From Stieleria maiorica (GTDB taxonomy: Bacteria; Planctomycetota; Planctomycetia; Pirellulales; Pirellulaceae), in contig NZ_CP036264.1 in assembly GCF_008035925.1 (NCBI RefSeq), forward strand, positions 9,580,122 to 9,644,121: a stretch of DNA of 64,000 bases. The letters run 5' to 3'. The stretch's first letter is position 1. The number at the start of each line of letters is the position of its first letter. The notes beneath the pieces are model-generated. The model saw only the letters and a list, made by a program, of their open reading frames with translations, searched no databases and was not told the origin of the DNA. This document shows positions 7,738 through 15,678 of this stretch, piece after piece. The position numbers and the translations under genes were made by a program.

Positions 7738-8787
7738 ATGCCCGTCGCTCGTCCGCTCGTCTGTCGATCTTTGTGCAGGTTTGATCCGATGCCGGCTCTT
7801 GATCCCTCGACTTCATCGCCGCACCGCCACATCGCTTCCCGCCGCGCGTTCACGCTGGTCGAGCTGCTGGTGGTGATCGCGATCATCGGGATCTTGGTCG
7901 GATTGCTGCTGCCGGCCGTCCAGGCGGCTCGGGAGGCGGCCCGCGTGATCCAATGCCAGAACCGACTGAAGCAGGTCGCCTTGGCCTGTCACAATTACGA
8001 ATCGGCGTTCAAGGAATTGCCGGGCTATGGGGGGGAGCGTCCGGGGTTCCTGATCACGCAACGCGAAAACCGCTTTCGAACCCACATCGGGGGAGGCACA
8101 TGGATCACGCAGGTGCTGCTGTACCTGGAAGAACCGCAGCTGGCGACCAGGATTCAACCGCTGGCCCGATCGCTGGCCGTGACGCCATCGGATCGGATCC
8201 AGTCGCTCGTCCGCGTTCCGGTGGAAACGTTGCACTGCCCGTCACGGCGGGATGCCGAGCCGTACCCGTTGGTCGAACCGTACAGCTTGCGGTATGGCGA
8301 TTCGGGAGCCAGAAACGACTATGCGATGAACGGCGGTTCGGCGGAGATCGACACCAGTGCAACGCCCAACAGCAACGATGCACCCGCGATCCGGCTAACC
8401 CACGACGGCGTCTGGGTGCTCGGACAACGGACGCGGTTCAACACGATTTTTGACGGGTTGAGCAACACCTACCTGATCGGCGAGAAGGCGATGGATCTGA
8501 ACAAGCTGGAAACGGGAGACGGGTTCGGAGACCGCTCGCCGTTGGCCGGCTACCACGACGTTGCGATCTCCTCTCATTCGTACGTCCGCTACGCCGCGCG
8601 TTCTCCCAAGGTCGATTCGCGGGCCAACTGCTTGGAATGTCATGATTTCGGCTCGACGCACTACGGCGGCTGGAACGTGGCGTTCGCCGACGGGCGGGTC
8701 ACCATGATGGATTACAGCTTGGATCTGGAAATCCACCGCTCCCAAGCCTCGGTCAACGGTCAAGAAATCATCCCGTACCATCACTGA
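7738..8787 (+). CDS. DUF1559 domain pseudopilin-like protein
   Basis: This is a 350-residue member of the large planctomycete DUF1559 family. After a 37-residue polar leader comes a type IV pilin-like N-terminus, AFTLVELLVVIAIIGILVG. Phe38 is the first mature residue and the Glu at mature position 5 is conserved; Ala rather than Gly precedes the cleavage point. The helix continues into LLPAVQAAREAAR, and the globular domain follows. Near the C-terminus, HYGGWNVAFADG fits the H-X9-DG signature of this group. Such proteins are thought to be exported by a type II secretion/pilus-type machinery and to sit at the cell surface; the exact role is unknown. The ATG at 7738 has a GGAG nine bases upstream, favouring it over the ATG at 7789. 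Confidence 0.92.
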   Translation: MPVARPLVCRSLCRFDPMPALDPSTSSPHRHIASRRAFTLVELLVVIAIIGILVGLLLPAVQAAREAARVIQCQNRLKQVALACHNYESAFKELPGYGGERPGFLITQRENRFRTHIGGGTWITQVLLYLEEPQLATRIQPLARSLAVTPSDRIQSLVRVPVETLHCPSRRDAEPYPLVEPYSLRYGDSGARNDYAMNGGSAEIDTSATPNSNDAPAIRLTHDGVWVLGQRTRFNTIFDGLSNTYLIGEKAMDLNKLETGDGFGDRSPLAGYHDVAISSHSYVRYAARSPKVDSRANCLECHDFGSTHYGGWNVAFADGRVTMMDYSLDLEIHRSQASVNGQEIIPYHH

Positions 8788-8854
8788 TGTGTTCGTGTAT
8801 GCTGTGGCGAGTTCCGCCACAGCGATTGATTTCTTTCCTACCGTCGAATCGTCC

Positions 8855-11800
8855 ATGCGCCTTGTGTCCCTGCTCCCAGCAACTCTGCTTTCTGCAACTC
8901 TGTGTTTTGCAACCCTGCGTTTTGCGTCTTTCTCCACGACATTGATTTGCCTGCTGGCCGCCTGTGTCTCGGCCGCCGAACCAAGGGATCACAGCTCGGA
9001 CCCCGATTTCGCCATCCAGGGTGAATACGACGGCGAAAAGCACAGCATGCACGTCGTTGCGCGGGGCGATGGCGAATTTGAAATCATCGTCTACGACGTC
9101 GCGCTCAAGGGGATTGCCGCGGCGGGCAACCCGCCGCGCCGGCTGGAGGGGGACGAAGACACGGTCCTGGACCTGGCCGACTCGTTGGAAGTCGATCGTG
9201 TCGAGCGGGCTTCGCCGACGCTCGGTGCCGCCCCTCCGCCGGACGCGATCGTGTTGTTCGACGGTTCGGCGGAAACCCTGGCCAATTGGAAGAACGGCAC
9301 CCTGACCGACGACGGGCTGTTGCAACAGGGGACCGAGACCAAACAGACCTTTCGCGATTACACGTTGCACCTGGAGTTTCGCACCCCGTGGATGCCGACC
9401 GCCAGCGGACAAGCCCGGGGCAACAGCGGCGTGTATCACCAAGGACGTTATGAAACGCAAGTCCTGGACTCGTTCGGGCTGTCCGGGGCGTCCAACGAAA
9501 CCGGCGGGATCTACGGCGTCAAAGCCCCCGATTCCAACGCCTGTTTGCCTCCCCTGCAGTGGCAAACCTACGACGTCGACTTCACCGCCGCGCGCTACCA
9601 AGGCCAAACAAAACTGTCCGACGCACGGATGACCGTTCGGCTCAATGGCGTCACGGTCCAGAACGATGTCGCCGTGCCCTCCACGACGACCGCGGCCAAG
9701 TACCGCGAAGGCCCCGACGACGGACCGATCGTGTTGCAAGATCACGGAAACCCCGTCCGCTTTCGCAACATCTGGCTGATCCCCCGCGACGCAACCCGCG
9801 AAGCAACGCGGCCGATCGTCCCCGGATTTGAACGCTTCTTCGCCGGCCGCGACGACCCCAACGGACTCGGCGGCGAACTGCTGATCAGCAGCCTCGGCTG
9901 TGTCAACTGTCACGCCGGTGCCGAAGGCGCGTTGCCGATCAAAACGGGCCCTGTGCTGACCGAGGTGCGCCAGCGGGTTCGCCCCGACGCGTTGGTCGAC
10001 ATGATCGCCGATCCCCACAAAACAAAGACCGGGACGACGATGCCCGATCCCTGGATGGGACTCAATGCCCAGCAACGTCGCTCGGCCGCCGCGTCGATCG
10101 CCAGCTACCTGATGTTGGCCGGCGACAGCTCCGAACTGGTCGACCGCCCCGCAAAACCGACCGCGGTCAAACGCGGCCAGAAACTGTATCACAGCGTCGG
10201 GTGCGTGGCCTGTCATCAGCCCTTTGACGGGACGGAAACGCCCACCGCGACCACGGTTCCCTTGGGCCCGGTGGATGTGAAGTACACCGTCGATTCGCTG
10301 GCCCAACTGATCGCCCAGCCACACCGCATACGCAAGGGAGCCCGCATGCCGTCGCTGGTCGGTTCGATGGGCGACGCCTATGCCATCGCCAGCTATCTGA
10401 CGGCCAAAGTCACCGAGCGCGCCAGCGATGTCAAATTTCGCCGTCTGATCTACAAAGGCCAGTGGGACAAGCTGCCCGACTTTGACGCACTGACACCCGT
10501 CTCCGAAGACTTCGTTTCGGGGCTGGAACTGAAACACGACGGCGACCCGCTGCACACCGCCATGGTGTTCCAGTCACAAATTCGGATCGCGGGCGCGGGA
10601 AAATACGAGTTCTCCATCGCCAGCGACGACGGGTCGCGGTTGTTCATCGGCGATCACCAGATCGACAACGACGGCATTCATCCCAAGGTCACCAAGAAGG
10701 CCACCTTCGAATTGGCCGCGGGACTGTACCCGGTCCGCGTCGAATGGTTCAACAATGCCGGCGAAGTCGCCTTGGAAGCGCACATGAACGATCCAATGCT
10801 GGGCCGTGTCCAATTGCGCGAAGTGATCACCGATGACAAGGAAGGCTCCGAACCGTTGCTGGCCAGCGAGTTCCGTCCGGACCCGAATTCGGTCCAGCGC
10901 GGCGGGCAACTGTTCCAGTCCGCCGGATGCGCCTCGTGCCATGAATTCGGATCGTCACGCCCGCCGGTCGACCAAGCTCCGAAATTGACGGACGTTCGAA
11001 CGGACCGCGGATGTTTGGCCAATTCGGTGTCCCGCCCCGCGGTCGACTTTCACTTGTCGCCGCGACAGAAACGTTCGATCGAAAACGCGATCGGTTTGCG
11101 AAAGGAGGCCCGATCGACGGCGATGACGATCACCGATCCGGATCTGGTCCACCTGACCCTGGCGGGGCTGAATTGCTACGCCTGTCATCGACGCGGCTCG
11201 TCGGGCGGCCCCGAAGCGGCACGCGATGCGTCGTTTCAAACGACCACGGCAGAGATGGGTTGGGAGAGCCGGTTGCCGCCGCCGCTGGATGATGTCGGCG
11301 ATAAATTGAAGTCGTCGTACCTGACCGATCTGTTCGCTCACGGAGCGAACGAACGTCCGTACATGCTGACGCGGATGCCGGGCTTCGGTGACGGGAACCT
11401 GGACCTGTTGCATCAAAGCTTGGTGCGACTGGACCGCCAAGAAACCGACGGCGGCACAACGATGGCCGAACTGGCAAAGGATGCCCATGTCAACGACGGA
11501 CGGAAATTGACCGGTGCCACCGGACTGTCTTGCATCAAATGCCACTCCTACAACGATGTCAAAGGCGGCGGCATCGGTGTCATCGATCTGCTGGCGATGC
11601 CCAAACGATTGCGCGCCGATTGGTTCCATCGCTACCTGCAAGACCCGACGAAGTATCGACCGGGGACACGAATGCCCAACAGTTTCCCCGAAGGCCGAAG
11701 CGCGTTTACCGGTCTGTTCGACGGCGACCCGGCGAATCAGATCGCCGCGATGTGGTCCTATCTGAATGAGGGGGAATCGGCCAAGGAGCCACCGGGGCTG

Positions 11801-12472
11801 CGTGTCGGCGCGATCCTGTTGGCGGCGGCTCAGCGACCGAGAATCTATCGCAACTTTTTCGAAGGCGTTTCCGGTCGCGGCATCGCGGTCGGATTCCCCG
11901 GCGAAGTCAACCTGATCTGGGACGCCGAACGGATGGGGTTGAATTCGATCTGGAAGCACGAGTTCATCGACGCGGCCAGACATTGGACCGGACGCGGTCA
12001 AGGCCGCACGACGCCGGCCGGCGATTCCATCCACACCCTGGAACCCTGGACGCCGCTGGCCCCCGGCGATTCGATCGACATGACGTGGCCGAGTGAATCG
12101 GGACGCGATCTCGGATACCAGTTCGGCGGCTACCGACTGGATGAAGCCGGCAACCCGACGTTCCTGTACTCGATCGGCGACACAACGGTCTCCGATTCGA
12201 TCCGGCCGCTCGGTCCGGGCGGATTTGAGCGCCAACTGACGATCACCCGCCCCGACGACTCGGACGATTTCGACAAACGCGGGCTGATTTGGCGGGTCCT
12301 GCGGGCGGCCAAGATTGAAGCGCTCGGCGACGGCTTGTACCAGGCCGGCCCGCTCAAACTGTCCATCGCCGACGTTCCCTGTGAAATCATTTCCGCCCGC
12401 GGGCAAAGCGAGTTGCGAGCCCGAGTGCCCGCCGGAACATCCGTGACGCTCACCCAAATCATCCAGTGGTAA
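8855..12472 (+). CDS. Five-haem c-type cytochrome with DUF1080 and PA14 domains
   Basis: A 1205-residue exported fusion protein. The signal peptide occupies about residues 1-40. A DUF1080 (3-keto-disaccharide hydrolase) lectin-like domain follows at about 128-312 (IVLFDGSAETLANWKNGT start, YHQGRYETQVLDSF centre). Then come CXXCH haem sites at 349 and 450, a PA14 sugar-binding domain at about 562-652 (FSIASDDGSRLFIGD), and haem sites at 692, 774 and 893. The C-terminal 250 residues resemble a beta-rich lipid/haem-associated region without a clear name. The family is planctomycete-typical and is thought to act in periplasmic carbohydrate binding or oxidation, passing electrons to the chain; the domain logic supports this but no substrate is known. 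The ATG at 8855 opens the signal peptide. The next gene follows after 31 bp, so they are probably cotranscribed. Confidence 0.9.
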   Translation: MRLVSLLPATLLSATLCFATLRFASFSTTLICLLAACVSAAEPRDHSSDPDFAIQGEYDGEKHSMHVVARGDGEFEIIVYDVALKGIAAAGNPPRRLEGDEDTVLDLADSLEVDRVERASPTLGAAPPPDAIVLFDGSAETLANWKNGTLTDDGLLQQGTETKQTFRDYTLHLEFRTPWMPTASGQARGNSGVYHQGRYETQVLDSFGLSGASNETGGIYGVKAPDSNACLPPLQWQTYDVDFTAARYQGQTKLSDARMTVRLNGVTVQNDVAVPSTTTAAKYREGPDDGPIVLQDHGNPVRFRNIWLIPRDATREATRPIVPGFERFFAGRDDPNGLGGELLISSLGCVNCHAGAEGALPIKTGPVLTEVRQRVRPDALVDMIADPHKTKTGTTMPDPWMGLNAQQRRSAAASIASYLMLAGDSSELVDRPAKPTAVKRGQKLYHSVGCVACHQPFDGTETPTATTVPLGPVDVKYTVDSLAQLIAQPHRIRKGARMPSLVGSMGDAYAIASYLTAKVTERASDVKFRRLIYKGQWDKLPDFDALTPVSEDFVSGLELKHDGDPLHTAMVFQSQIRIAGAGKYEFSIASDDGSRLFIGDHQIDNDGIHPKVTKKATFELAAGLYPVRVEWFNNAGEVALEAHMNDPMLGRVQLREVITDDKEGSEPLLASEFRPDPNSVQRGGQLFQSAGCASCHEFGSSRPPVDQAPKLTDVRTDRGCLANSVSRPAVDFHLSPRQKRSIENAIGLRKEARSTAMTITDPDLVHLTLAGLNCYACHRRGSSGGPEAARDASFQTTTAEMGWESRLPPPLDDVGDKLKSSYLTDLFAHGANERPYMLTRMPGFGDGNLDLLHQSLVRLDRQETDGGTTMAELAKDAHVNDGRKLTGATGLSCIKCHSYNDVKGGGIGVIDLLAMPKRLRADWFHRYLQDPTKYRPGTRMPNSFPEGRSAFTGLFDGDPANQIAAMWSYLNEGESAKEPPGLRVGAILLAAAQRPRIYRNFFEGVSGRGIAVGFPGEVNLIWDAERMGLNSIWKHEFIDAARHWTGRGQGRTTPAGDSIHTLEPWTPLAPGDSIDMTWPSESGRDLGYQFGGYRLDEAGNPTFLYSIGDTTVSDSIRPLGPGGFERQLTITRPDDSDDFDKRGLIWRVLRAAKIEALGDGLYQAGPLKLSIADVPCEIISARGQSELRARVPAGTSVTLTQIIQW

Positions 12473-12503
12473 CGCCGATCCTGTTCGACGAAGTCAACCA
12501 ACC

Positions 12504-13979
12504 ATGACCCCCATGAAACCCTTTCTCGCACTGACCACCGCGGCGCTCCTGTGCGCCGCCACACACGTATCGGCCCAATCCGCCAAAGAATCGGATTACT
12601 ACACCATCACGACGTTCGAAACCCCGATCGGCGAGGTGATCGAAGCGTGCGGATTCCAGCTGATGCCCGACGGATCGATGGCCGTGTGCAGTCGTCGTGG
12701 TGATATCTTTCGCATCGCCGACCCGCTGGCCGAGACCGTCACTGCCGACCAGTTTTCGTTTTTCGCACGCGGATTGCACGAACCGCTCAGCCTGGCCTGG
12801 CGCGAGGGCTGGCTGTACGCGACGCAACGCTGTGAAGTCACCCGGATGCGTGATGAAGACGGCGACGGCGCAGCCGACGTGTTTGAAACCGTGGCCGACG
12901 GCTGGGGCGTGTCGACCGATTACCACGAATACGCGTTCGGATCCAAGTTCGACGAAGACGGCAACATGGCCGTCACGTTGTGCTTGACCGGTTCGTTCAA
13001 CAGCAACGTGCCGTACCGTGGCTGGGCGATGAAGATCACGCCCGACGGCAAGACGTTGCCGATGACCAGTGGCGTGCGTTCCCCGGCCGGCATCGGCGCC
13101 GATGCCCAAGGGCGCTGGTATTACACCGACAACCAAGGGCCATGGAACGGCACCTGCGCCCTGAAACCGTTGCGACAAGGACGGTTCGTCGGACACCCCG
13201 GCGGGTTCAGATGGTACGCCGACGCCGAATCGACGATGGGACCAAAACCGGTCGAACCGGAGAGCGGTTCGCGATTGCATATCGAAGCCGATCGGATCGA
13301 CGAACTGGACATGCCGACCGTGCTGTTCCCCTACACCAAGATGGGCAAAAGCGCCTCGGGGATCGCTTGTGACACCACCGACGGCAAGTTCGGCCCGTTC
13401 AAGAATCAACTGTTCGTTGCCGACCAATCGGCCAGCACCATCATGCGTGTCTTCTTGGAAGAAGTCGACGGTCATGTCCAAGGCGTTTGCTTTCCGTTTC
13501 GATCGGGGTTCGCCTCGGGGAACGTCGGCGTGGAGATGACGCCAGGCGGGTCATTGTTTGTCGGCGGGACCAACCGCGGCTGGGGCTCGGTCGGACCGCG
13601 ACCGTTTGCGATCGAACGCCTCGATTGGACCGGAAAGACGCCCTTCGAAATCCTGGCGATCCGCTTGCAAAACGATGGCTTTGAGCTCGAGTTCACTCAG
13701 GCCGTCGATCCGAATTCGGTTTCCGACCCGGCGCTCTATCAATTGCAAACTTACACGTACGAGTATCGCTCGGAATACGGCAGCCCCGAAGTCGACCACA
13801 CGCAGCCGACGATTCGATCAGCGACCGTGTCCGAGGATCGCATGAAAGTACGCCTGGTCGTCGATGGACTGCAACGCGGACACGTCCACGAGTTTTTGTG
13901 CGACAAGATTAAGAACGCCGATGGGCAACCCTTGCTGCATCCCCAGGCGTATTACACGGCGAGCTATCTGGCCAAGTAG
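12504..13979 (+). CDS. Exported beta-propeller protein, sorbosone/glucose dehydrogenase-like
   Basis: This 491-residue protein has a signal peptide (about 1-24, ending SAQ) and then a six-bladed propeller pattern with repeated blocks such as FQLMPDGSMAVCSRRGDIF, SLAWREGWLYATQR and AGIGADAQGRWYYTDNQG. It matches the planctomycete proteins annotated as PQQ-dependent or L-sorbosone dehydrogenase-like (DUF7133 type). An Asp/Gly-rich DEDGDGAADVFE stretch resembles a calcium-binding or dockerin-like loop. The last 110 residues form a fibronectin/Big-like beta domain (FEILAIRLQNDGFELEFTQ onward). It lies 31 bp downstream of the five-haem fusion. A simple model is that the propeller oxidises a sugar in the periplasm and the haem protein accepts the electrons. 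Family is fairly sure, enzyme activity unproven. Confidence 0.85.
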   Translation: MTPMKPFLALTTAALLCAATHVSAQSAKESDYYTITTFETPIGEVIEACGFQLMPDGSMAVCSRRGDIFRIADPLAETVTADQFSFFARGLHEPLSLAWREGWLYATQRCEVTRMRDEDGDGAADVFETVADGWGVSTDYHEYAFGSKFDEDGNMAVTLCLTGSFNSNVPYRGWAMKITPDGKTLPMTSGVRSPAGIGADAQGRWYYTDNQGPWNGTCALKPLRQGRFVGHPGGFRWYADAESTMGPKPVEPESGSRLHIEADRIDELDMPTVLFPYTKMGKSASGIACDTTDGKFGPFKNQLFVADQSASTIMRVFLEEVDGHVQGVCFPFRSGFASGNVGVEMTPGGSLFVGGTNRGWGSVGPRPFAIERLDWTGKTPFEILAIRLQNDGFELEFTQAVDPNSVSDPALYQLQTYTYEYRSEYGSPEVDHTQPTIRSATVSEDRMKVRLVVDGLQRGHVHEFLCDKIKNADGQPLLHPQAYYTASYLAK

Positions 13980-14067
13980 CCAATGCCGGCACAACACGTG
14001 AATGCCAGCACGACGCGTCAGCGAGTGGCGGGCGTTTGCATCGGGATCGACAAGGGCCGCTCACTCA

Positions 14068-14198
14068 CCGGCCCGTTGATTTACTCCGATCACTTGTGGG
14101 ATCAGCCGTTTCGCGCGAGCGTACGGGCTTCCTATCCCAAGAAAACGCACTGGCGCCCGTAGGCTCGCGCCAAACGGCTGATTAAATCAACAGGCCGT
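14068..14198. terminator. Long hairpin between convergent genes (family E repeat)
   Basis: The outer arms CGGCCCGTTGATTTA (14069-14083) and TAAATCAACAGGCCG (14183-14197) are inverted. The inner arms at 14103-14128 and 14155-14180 match at 24 of 26 positions (CAGCCGTTTCGCGCG with CGCGCCAAACGGCTG). The element lies between the convergent propeller and sigma-factor genes, so it may end both transcripts, though no T-run follows. The outer arm recurs singly at 38028-38044 and, degenerate, at 43167. Confidence 0.75.
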
Positions 14199-14219
14199 CA
14201 CGCTTCCCGCTGACATGGG

Positions 14220-14792
14220 TCACTGCGTCTTTTCGATCGCTTCGATGGCAAGCTTCAATTGACGTCGGGCGCGGCTGAGTCGACTGCGGACGGTGCCGAT
14301 CGAGATCTCCAGGACTTCTGCAATCTCTTCATACGCGAACTCGTCCATCTCGCGGAGCACCAGAATCTTCCGATGCTCGTCGGTCAACGTGTCGATCGCA
14401 CGGCGGACCAGATCGACGCGTTCATCGCGCAGCATCGGTTCGTCAACGGCATCATCATTGCCCCCCATTTCCAACCCGCTTTCTTCACGAAGCTGGTCCA
14501 GGGAAACACGTGCCTTCTTCTTGCGGCGCATCGTCAGCGCACTGTTGAACGCGATCCGATAGACCCAGGTGAAGAATTGGCTGTTGCGTTGGAACGTGTC
14601 CAGTTTGACGAACGCTCGGATGAAGGCTTCCTGCGACGCCTCCTCGGCCTCTTCCGGCGACCCGGTCACCTGCAGCATCGAAGCGAACAGGCGTTCCTGG
14701 TTTTGACGCACCAAGTCCGCGAACGCCGAACGGTCGCCAGCGAGTGCCCGATCGATCAGTTCGGACTCTTCAGATTCTCGCTTCGCGCCCAA
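14220..14792 (-). CDS. ECF-type RNA polymerase sigma factor
   Basis: A 190-residue sigma-70-family protein with only regions 2 and 4. Region 2 (about 18-90) shows AFADLVRQNQERLFASML, the EEAEEASQEAFIRAF block and FFTWVYRIAFN. Region 4 (about 128-185) contains LTDEHRKILVLREMDEFAY and the helix-turn-helix IAEVLEISIGTVRSRLSRAR. It is closest by eye to the RpoE/SigW type. The start is a TTG at 14792; no ATG or GTG exists in frame between it and the preceding stop, and GGAA lies eight bases upstream. No anti-sigma gene is adjacent. The next gene on the same strand is an Hsp20 chaperone 160 bp upstream, so a stress-response role is plausible but not shown. Confidence 0.92.
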   Translation of the reverse strand: MGAKRESEESELIDRALAGDRSAFADLVRQNQERLFASMLQVTGSPEEAEEASQEAFIRAFVKLDTFQRNSQFFTWVYRIAFNSALTMRRKKKARVSLDQLREESGLEMGGNDDAVDEPMLRDERVDLVRRAIDTLTDEHRKILVLREMDEFAYEEIAEVLEISIGTVRSRLSRARRQLKLAIEAIEKTQ

Positions 14793-14952
14793 TCGGTCGA
14801 TTCCAATATTCGTTCGTGCTGACTCGCTGATCGGAGTGGCCGTCTACGACAAACGGCCCCGACGAATTGTAAACACCCGGGCCGCGGCTGTGATCCGCCT
14901 ACGTGACGGGACTTGCCATTTTGCTGCCCCGCCGCGTTGGAATTGACGGTGA

Positions 14953-15471
14953 TTATCGCTTCGTCACCGGAATTCGGCGTTTGCCTTTTTCGGGGTCCGC
15001 CTTTGGTAGCCAGACGACCAACACGCCGTCGGAAAGGTTCGCGGTGACCGCATCGGATTCGATCGCCAACGGCAATTCCAGCTTCCGCTCGAATTTGCCG
15101 CTGGGGCGTTCCCGTCGATGACGCTTGACCGTCGACGCCGCACCTTCATTGTTTTCGGCGGCGGAGCCGTTTTCCGCTGCTTCTTCATCGGACTTGGCAT
15201 TCGCACCCGACACGCGTTGTCCGGAAATCGTCAACGTGTTCTCGTGCACATCGATTGCAATCGATTCGATCGGCACACCCGGCACGTCCAGCGTCACCTG
15301 ATAGGCATCGTCGGTTTCATCGATGTCCATCGGGACCGGCATCCGATTCTGACGCGCCGCACGCCCCCGATCGGTTGCCTCACCGAAAAAGGATTCGACG
15401 AGTGTTCCCACATCCGTGGCCAATTCATCCATCAAACGTCCCGACGCGGGGGACGGAAAAACCATACGCAT
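14953..15471 (-). CDS. Small heat-shock protein, Hsp20/alpha-crystallin family
   Basis: The 172-residue product from the ATG at 15471 (GGAG eight bases upstream) has an alpha-crystallin domain. It begins near MPVPMDIDETDDAYQVTLDV and includes VPIESIAIDVHENTLTISGQR, then KFERKLELPLAI and ANLSDGVLVVWLPK. The C-terminal RRIPVTKR carries the I-x-V type tail that patches neighbouring subunits. An unusual acidic Ala/Glu/Asn insertion of about 30 residues (SDEEAAENGSAAEN region) breaks the domain where most homologues have a short loop. Function: ATP-independent holdase binding unfolding proteins in the cytoplasm. A longer frame upstream to 15675 would run through repeat DNA and is rejected. It is encoded upstream of the ECF sigma gene on the same strand. 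Confidence 0.92.
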   Translation of the reverse strand: MRMVFPSPASGRLMDELATDVGTLVESFFGEATDRGRAARQNRMPVPMDIDETDDAYQVTLDVPGVPIESIAIDVHENTLTISGQRVSGANAKSDEEAAENGSAAENNEGAASTVKRHRRERPSGKFERKLELPLAIESDAVTANLSDGVLVVWLPKADPEKGKRRIPVTKR

Positions 15472-15583
15472 TGCGATTGCTCCACGAAAGAGTTGAAGGT
15501 CGGTCGCCCGGTGAAGACTGTCATTGCGACAGTTTCGGGTTTCGTGGGGATGATGGATGCACGTGGTATGCCAATGGCGCATC

Positions 15584-15642
15584 GACCGCCCGGAAGGGCC
15601 GTCGTACCGGTGCGGAGCGACCGCCCGGAAGGGCCGTCGTAC
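15584..15642. repeat. 24-bp direct repeat related to family C
   Basis: GACCGCCCGGAAGGGCCGTC followed by GTAC occurs at 15584-15607 and again at 15619-15642, separated by 11 bp. Each contains the palindrome GGCCCTTCCGGG-type core found in family C elements at 5102 and 26907. It lies in the 207-bp gap between the Hsp20 gene and the redoxin/haem gene, both on the minus strand. Confidence 0.85.
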
Positions 15643-15678
15643 GTGGCGAGGCAACGGAGGGAGCTTCGCTCGCAAGGG

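Noticed and set aside
8768..10555. A 595-codon minus-strand frame under the five-haem gene
   Set aside because: Antisense shadow; the plus strand carries CXXCH and DUF1080 motifs in frame.
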